This document shows, in pieces, positions 6,520-8,856 of a stretch of 8,856 nucleotides of DNA. The notes under the pieces were generated by a model. The model was not told the DNA's origin and searched no databases. It was given only the letters and a program-made list of their open reading frames with translations. The stretch lies in contig CAJTVR010000050.1 of the NCBI GenBank assembly GCA_910580075.1, positions 1 through 8,856 on the forward strand, in the 5' to 3' direction. This DNA is from an uncultured Eubacterium sp. Lineage in GTDB: Bacteria; Bacillota; Clostridia; Lachnospirales; Lachnospiraceae. Numbering within the stretch: position 1 is the first letter of the stretch; the number at the start of each line of letters is the position of its first letter. The translations under genes were made by a program, and so were the position numbers.

Positions 6520-6793
6520 CCAGGCGGAGAAACTTTTTCCTTTTTCTGTTCCGCCTTCGAACTGTAAGAAATTCTAAATTTTCTGCTTCAGGGCTGTGAT
6601 ACCGGACGGACCGGTGCCTGATGCCCTGGCGTTACGGCATGCTTTATGCTGCGGCAGTGGCAGGCACCTTTTGGGGTTCAAAGTTGTTTACAGCGGAAGG
6701 CAGTGTCCCCAAATCCTGTTTATCGGGCAGAAAATTAAGAATTTCTAACAGTTCTACGGAGTCACAGAAAAAGGAAAAAGTTTCTCCGCCTGG
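6520..6793. repeat. 67-base inverted duplication with 140-base spacer
   Basis: Left arm 6520-6586 and right arm 6727-6793 match as reverse complements at 60 of 67 positions by hand alignment; the outer 30 bases are identical (beginning CCAGGCGGAGAAAC). Translated outward to inward, both arms give PGGETFSFFC, then four to five diverged residues, then EILNFL; the left arm has a stop at the residue after EL. An inner pair GGTGCCTG (6613-6620) and CAGGCACC (6661-6668) belongs to the same structure. The segment is visibly richer in G+C than its flanks. It may be an inverted duplicate of an old coding piece, a MITE-like element, or a structured RNA; no transposase, clear terminal repeats or target duplication are seen. 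Confidence 0.7.
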
Positions 6794-6985
6794 CTGGTAT
6801 CGGATGAATTTCATGTACCTGTATGCTACTGCTTTCCGAACATGCTTCCACAGTATGAAAGGCATAGCTTTATTCTGTCATAGGCAGATGGATGAAAATC
6901 TGTTCTTTCTGACTGTGAAGAAAAACTGGAATTTCTTAGTATTGTGCCTGGTGAAGATGATTCGGATATGCTGTCTGCCGCATAA
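6578..6985 (+). pseudogene. Broken reading frame of protein-like character (uncertain)
   Basis: One plus-strand frame reads through 6578-6985 with in-frame stops TAA 6746, TAG 6881 and TGA 6893. Pieces look protein-like: VPDALALRHALCCGSGRHLL, GFKVVYSGRQCPQILFIGQK, FHVPVCYCFPNMLPQYERHS and CEEKLEFLSIVPGEDDSDML. Other frames of the same DNA are also open for 65-124 codons on both strands (for example 6621-6995 plus and 6644-6865 minus), which weakens any single reading. I recognise no family and see no convincing ribosome site. Decayed coding DNA or an interspersed repeat are both possible. Confidence 0.25.
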
Positions 6986-7006
6986 AAAACTGTAAGTCTC
7001 AAAGAT

Positions 7007-7495
7007 ACCTGACAGCGTCTCATCTGAAAAGTCTAAATTACCTGCTAATGCTTTAGCTGGAAAAGTATCAAAGGTGTCTGCCAGCCCCTCAGCTGAATTA
7101 TAATATTTGCCAGTTCTTCCATTTTGGAATATACCAATGTTTCTTGTCAATGCCTTAGCTGAGAAAATCCTAATGATTCCTTGCCACCCTGCTGTTGAGA
7201 AAGCCTCATTAATTTTTGCCAGCCCCTCTGTTGAGAAATCTCCAATAATTTTTGCCAGTCCTTCCAGTTGGAATATACCAATGTTTCTTGCCAACGCTTT
7301 AACCGGGTAAATCCCAATGATTCCCGTCACCCTGCTGTTGAGAAAGTCCCAATGATTTTAACCACTCTCTCAGCTTAGAAACCCCTTAACATTTTGCAGT
7401 CCCTCCAGTCGAGAAAATCCCAATGATTTCTCCCAGCCCCTCAGCTGAGGAGGCCTCAACCATTCCTCCCAGTCAATCAGCTAAAAGCCAGGCAT
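7007..7495. repeat. Degenerate tandem array of about 36-base units
   Basis: Roughly 13-14 head-to-tail units of 29-39 bases, mostly about 36, approximate GCCAGCCCCTCAGCTGAG followed by AAAATCCCAATGATTTTT. On the minus strand the unit reads about KIIGIFSAEGLA and on the plus strand about ASPSAEKIPMIF, so both strands stay partly open: 7330 to 6878 minus (GTG start) and 7107-7310 plus. Unit lengths vary and frames break (minus-strand stops upstream of 7330), so neither reading is kept intact. Units at 7109-7217 and 7254-7362 match each other best, a higher-order period of 145 bases. There are no unique spacers, so it is not a CRISPR array. It may be a decayed 12-residue-repeat gene or a non-coding satellite. 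Confidence 0.65.
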
Positions 7496-7499
7496 CAGG

Positions 7500-8390
7500 T
7501 TCTGCTTCAAAAAAATCTTTTTCTTTCTCTTCGTTTTATTGATGTCGATATCTTCTATAGTATTCCTTTTTCAATTACTATGTTTCTTCTATTTTTCTTT
7601 TGACGAGATATCACTATTCCATTCTGCCTTATAAATACAGTCTTTCATTTTTAATTTTTTCTATTTCTCATCATTCATAGTATTATAATTCTGCTCAGCT
7701 CACATATCGAATATCATTCTTCTATACTAATCTCCTTTTCTCTGATTTATATGATTGCTTTTCATCGGCAATATCATATGTTCTCCCTCTAACCTTTTGT
7801 GATACAGTCTCTCAGTTTTCTTGTTTTTATTTTCCATGTTTTAATTTGTTCCATATTATATTAATTTTAATTAAGACAAAATTTTTAAGATTTTTCTGTT
7901 TCTTCTATACTTCCTTCAGTAATAGCATTTTTTCTTCTAGCACTTACTACTAAGTCTTTCGTATTTTCCTGATTTAATTTACTCTGTTATACCATTATCA
8001 TATTATTTAATCAGCTCATAAATGAGAAAAGAAATAAATTTTTCTTTGCCTTATATTTTATGCATAAATATATTGTAATATCTGTTTTCTCATTTTTTCT
8101 CAGGCTGTCCCACTCGGTTCATCTCTTCATAACAATTAATAATTCCCTTAATCTCTCTTTATTTATCTTAACATATGATTGGATATTCTGAGAATCCAAA
8201 CGTTTTTTCGACATAAAGCTAACGTTTTTTGAAATATACTTTCTATAAGCTCTGCTCATCGAATTATTTACCCTAAAATATTTTGTGATTTATTGTCCTT
8301 TCCAGTAAACGTAAATATCGTTTTTATTGATAATTTTGTTACAAATGAATGTCATTCCATGTTAATTTATAATATAAAAATCTTATTATT
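7500..8390. other. T-rich stretch without a visible gene
   Basis: About 900 bases with no frame I would call a gene, no tRNA or rRNA, and no recognisable riboswitch. The plus strand is strongly pyrimidine-rich, especially T-rich, from 7500 to about 7990, then more evenly AT-rich. Short features are a direct repeat AACGTTTTTT at 8199-8208 and 8221-8230 (22 bases apart) and a related CGTTTTTATTG at 8319-8329. I see no consensus DnaA box (TTATCCACA) on either strand here. It may be part of an origin-proximal regulatory region or decayed DNA. Confidence 0.5.
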
Positions 8391-8392
8391 TC

Positions 8393-8422
8393 TGCATAAT
8401 GTTTCACGTGAAACATTATGCA
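8393..8422. promoter_or_regulatory. parS: parS site 1 within a perfect 30-base palindrome
   Basis: The 16-base core TGTTTCACGTGAAACA (8400-8415) is the standard Bacillota parS bound by ParB. The symmetry extends seven bases each side (TGCATAA ... TTATGCA), making 8393-8422 a perfect palindrome. ParB would nucleate here and spread; the cognate gene is 2.9 kb away in this window. Confidence 0.95.
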
Positions 8423-8691
8423 ATATTCTATTTTAATTATATAAATACAAATCCCAACATTCTTAGACTAAAACATCATCTATTATAAGAATACATCAAA
8501 AATTATAAAAGTGTTATCTATGCTTATTAATCTATTAAAGCTGCAAAATATCTACGTAAATTTTTTTATTATTTTAAGATATAAAAATTTAAATGCATAA
8601 ATTGTTTTAAGTTAAATATTTCTTCATTATTTGCCAATATTAAAACTGAATAATCTTTCTCAGGAAACAAACCATCCGTAAAATTACACAA

Positions 8692-8707
8692 TGTTTCACG
8701 TGAAACA
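8692..8707. promoter_or_regulatory. parS: parS site 2
   Basis: Exact TGTTTCACGTGAAACA. Symmetry extends two bases on each side (8690-8709). It lies 292 bases from site 1 and 111 bases from site 3. Confidence 0.95.
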
Positions 8708-8802
8708 TTTTATTTCTATTTATATAATCAATCCGATACTACGCAATATTTTTCATTAAACCATTGCATTTCTATTATTTAAACCCATATCATAACTGCA
8801 TA

Positions 8803-8818
8803 TGTTTCACGTGAAACT
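8803..8818. promoter_or_regulatory. parS: parS site 3
   Basis: TGTTTCACGTGAAACT matches the 16-base parS at 15 positions, and the 14-base core GTTTCACGTGAAAC (8804-8817) is perfect. It should bind ParB nearly as well as the other two. Confidence 0.9.
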
Positions 8819-8856
8819 TTCTATTTCTATTATCTCACCTATCCGCTACTACTCAA

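Larger units (their letters stand above)
8690..8856. repeat. 111-base parS-bearing tandem repeat, truncated by the window
   Basis: The copy beginning at 8690 and the copy beginning at 8801 share not only parS but the downstream flank: ATTTCTATT then a segment ending TCCG.TACTAC.CAA (to 8746 and 8856), with about 19 of 25 bases matching in that last part. The second copy runs off the window end, so more units may follow. Site 1 has only a faint version of this flank. Confidence 0.65.

Noticed and set aside
6520..6793. Insertion sequence with terminal inverted repeats
   Set aside because: The arms are long and inverted, but no transposase gene lies between them and no flanking target duplication is apparent.
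7107..7330. Genuine small genes over the 36-base array (67 codons plus, 150 codons minus)
   Set aside because: Both strands are open because the unit length is a multiple of three; frames break at array indels, the minus frame starts with GTG inside a repeat unit, and no ribosome site stands out.
7007..7495. CRISPR array
   Set aside because: The units are directly adjacent and diverged, with no unique spacers, no constant repeat and no cas genes.
7500..8390. Hydrophobic membrane-protein gene on the plus strand
   Set aside because: Phe/Leu/Ile/Ser-rich translation is what T-rich DNA gives in any frame; stops interrupt every frame and no start with a ribosome site was found.
8393..8856. oriC with DnaA boxes
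   Set aside because: parS sites and AT-rich DNA suggest origin proximity, but I found no TTATCCACA or close match in clusters, and dnaA/dnaN are not in the window.

Overview
The window looks like a chromosomal segment of a low-G+C Gram-positive anaerobe, most likely a Clostridia member of the Lachnospiraceae type. The clues are a chromosomal parA-parB pair with Firmicutes-type parS sites, a DUF4446 gene directly after parB, a gene resembling DUF3881 (which I associate with Lachnospiraceae), AT-rich intergenic DNA and purine-rich Shine-Dalgarno sites. The family and taxon assignments are from memory of conserved motifs; no search was run.

All confident genes lie on the minus strand and read right to left. 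From 6304 down to 4074 come parA (Soj), parB (Spo0J) and a DUF4446 membrane protein, with gaps of 23-27 bases, behind an extended -10 promoter at 6384-6412. A second, near-consensus promoter at 4041-4069 starts a two-gene unit: a 293-residue DUF3881-like protein and a 937-residue protein. The latter has two N-terminal membrane helices, a coiled-coil-like region, about 530 residues of very acidic Glu-Pro-Val/Leu repeats, and a C-terminus carrying the motif MSSEEIA[SA]LIA twice. At the far left is a partial tRNA-Lys(CTT) with its own promoter, preceded by helically phased A-tracts.

The right-hand 2.5 kb (6305-8856) holds no gene I can support. It divides into: the parA promoter with an inverted repeat over its -35 (6384-6429); a 67-base inverted duplication enclosing broken reading frames (6520-6985); a degenerate tandem array of about 36-base units with a 145-base higher-order period (about 7007-7495); a T-rich stretch without visible genes (7500-8390); and three parS sites (8400, 8692, 8803). 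The last two sites sit in a 111-base repeat that continues to the window edge.

The best candidate for something undescribed is the 937-residue protein. By predicted topology its acidic repeat tail is cytoplasmic, and it is encoded beside parAB. That invites comparison with membrane-anchored polar scaffolds such as HubP/FimV, which recruit ParA-type ATPases in other phyla. This is inference from architecture and neighbourhood, not from homology. ParA, ParB and the parS cluster would form the origin-segregation machinery; the two DUF proteins and the scaffold are candidates for its membrane side.
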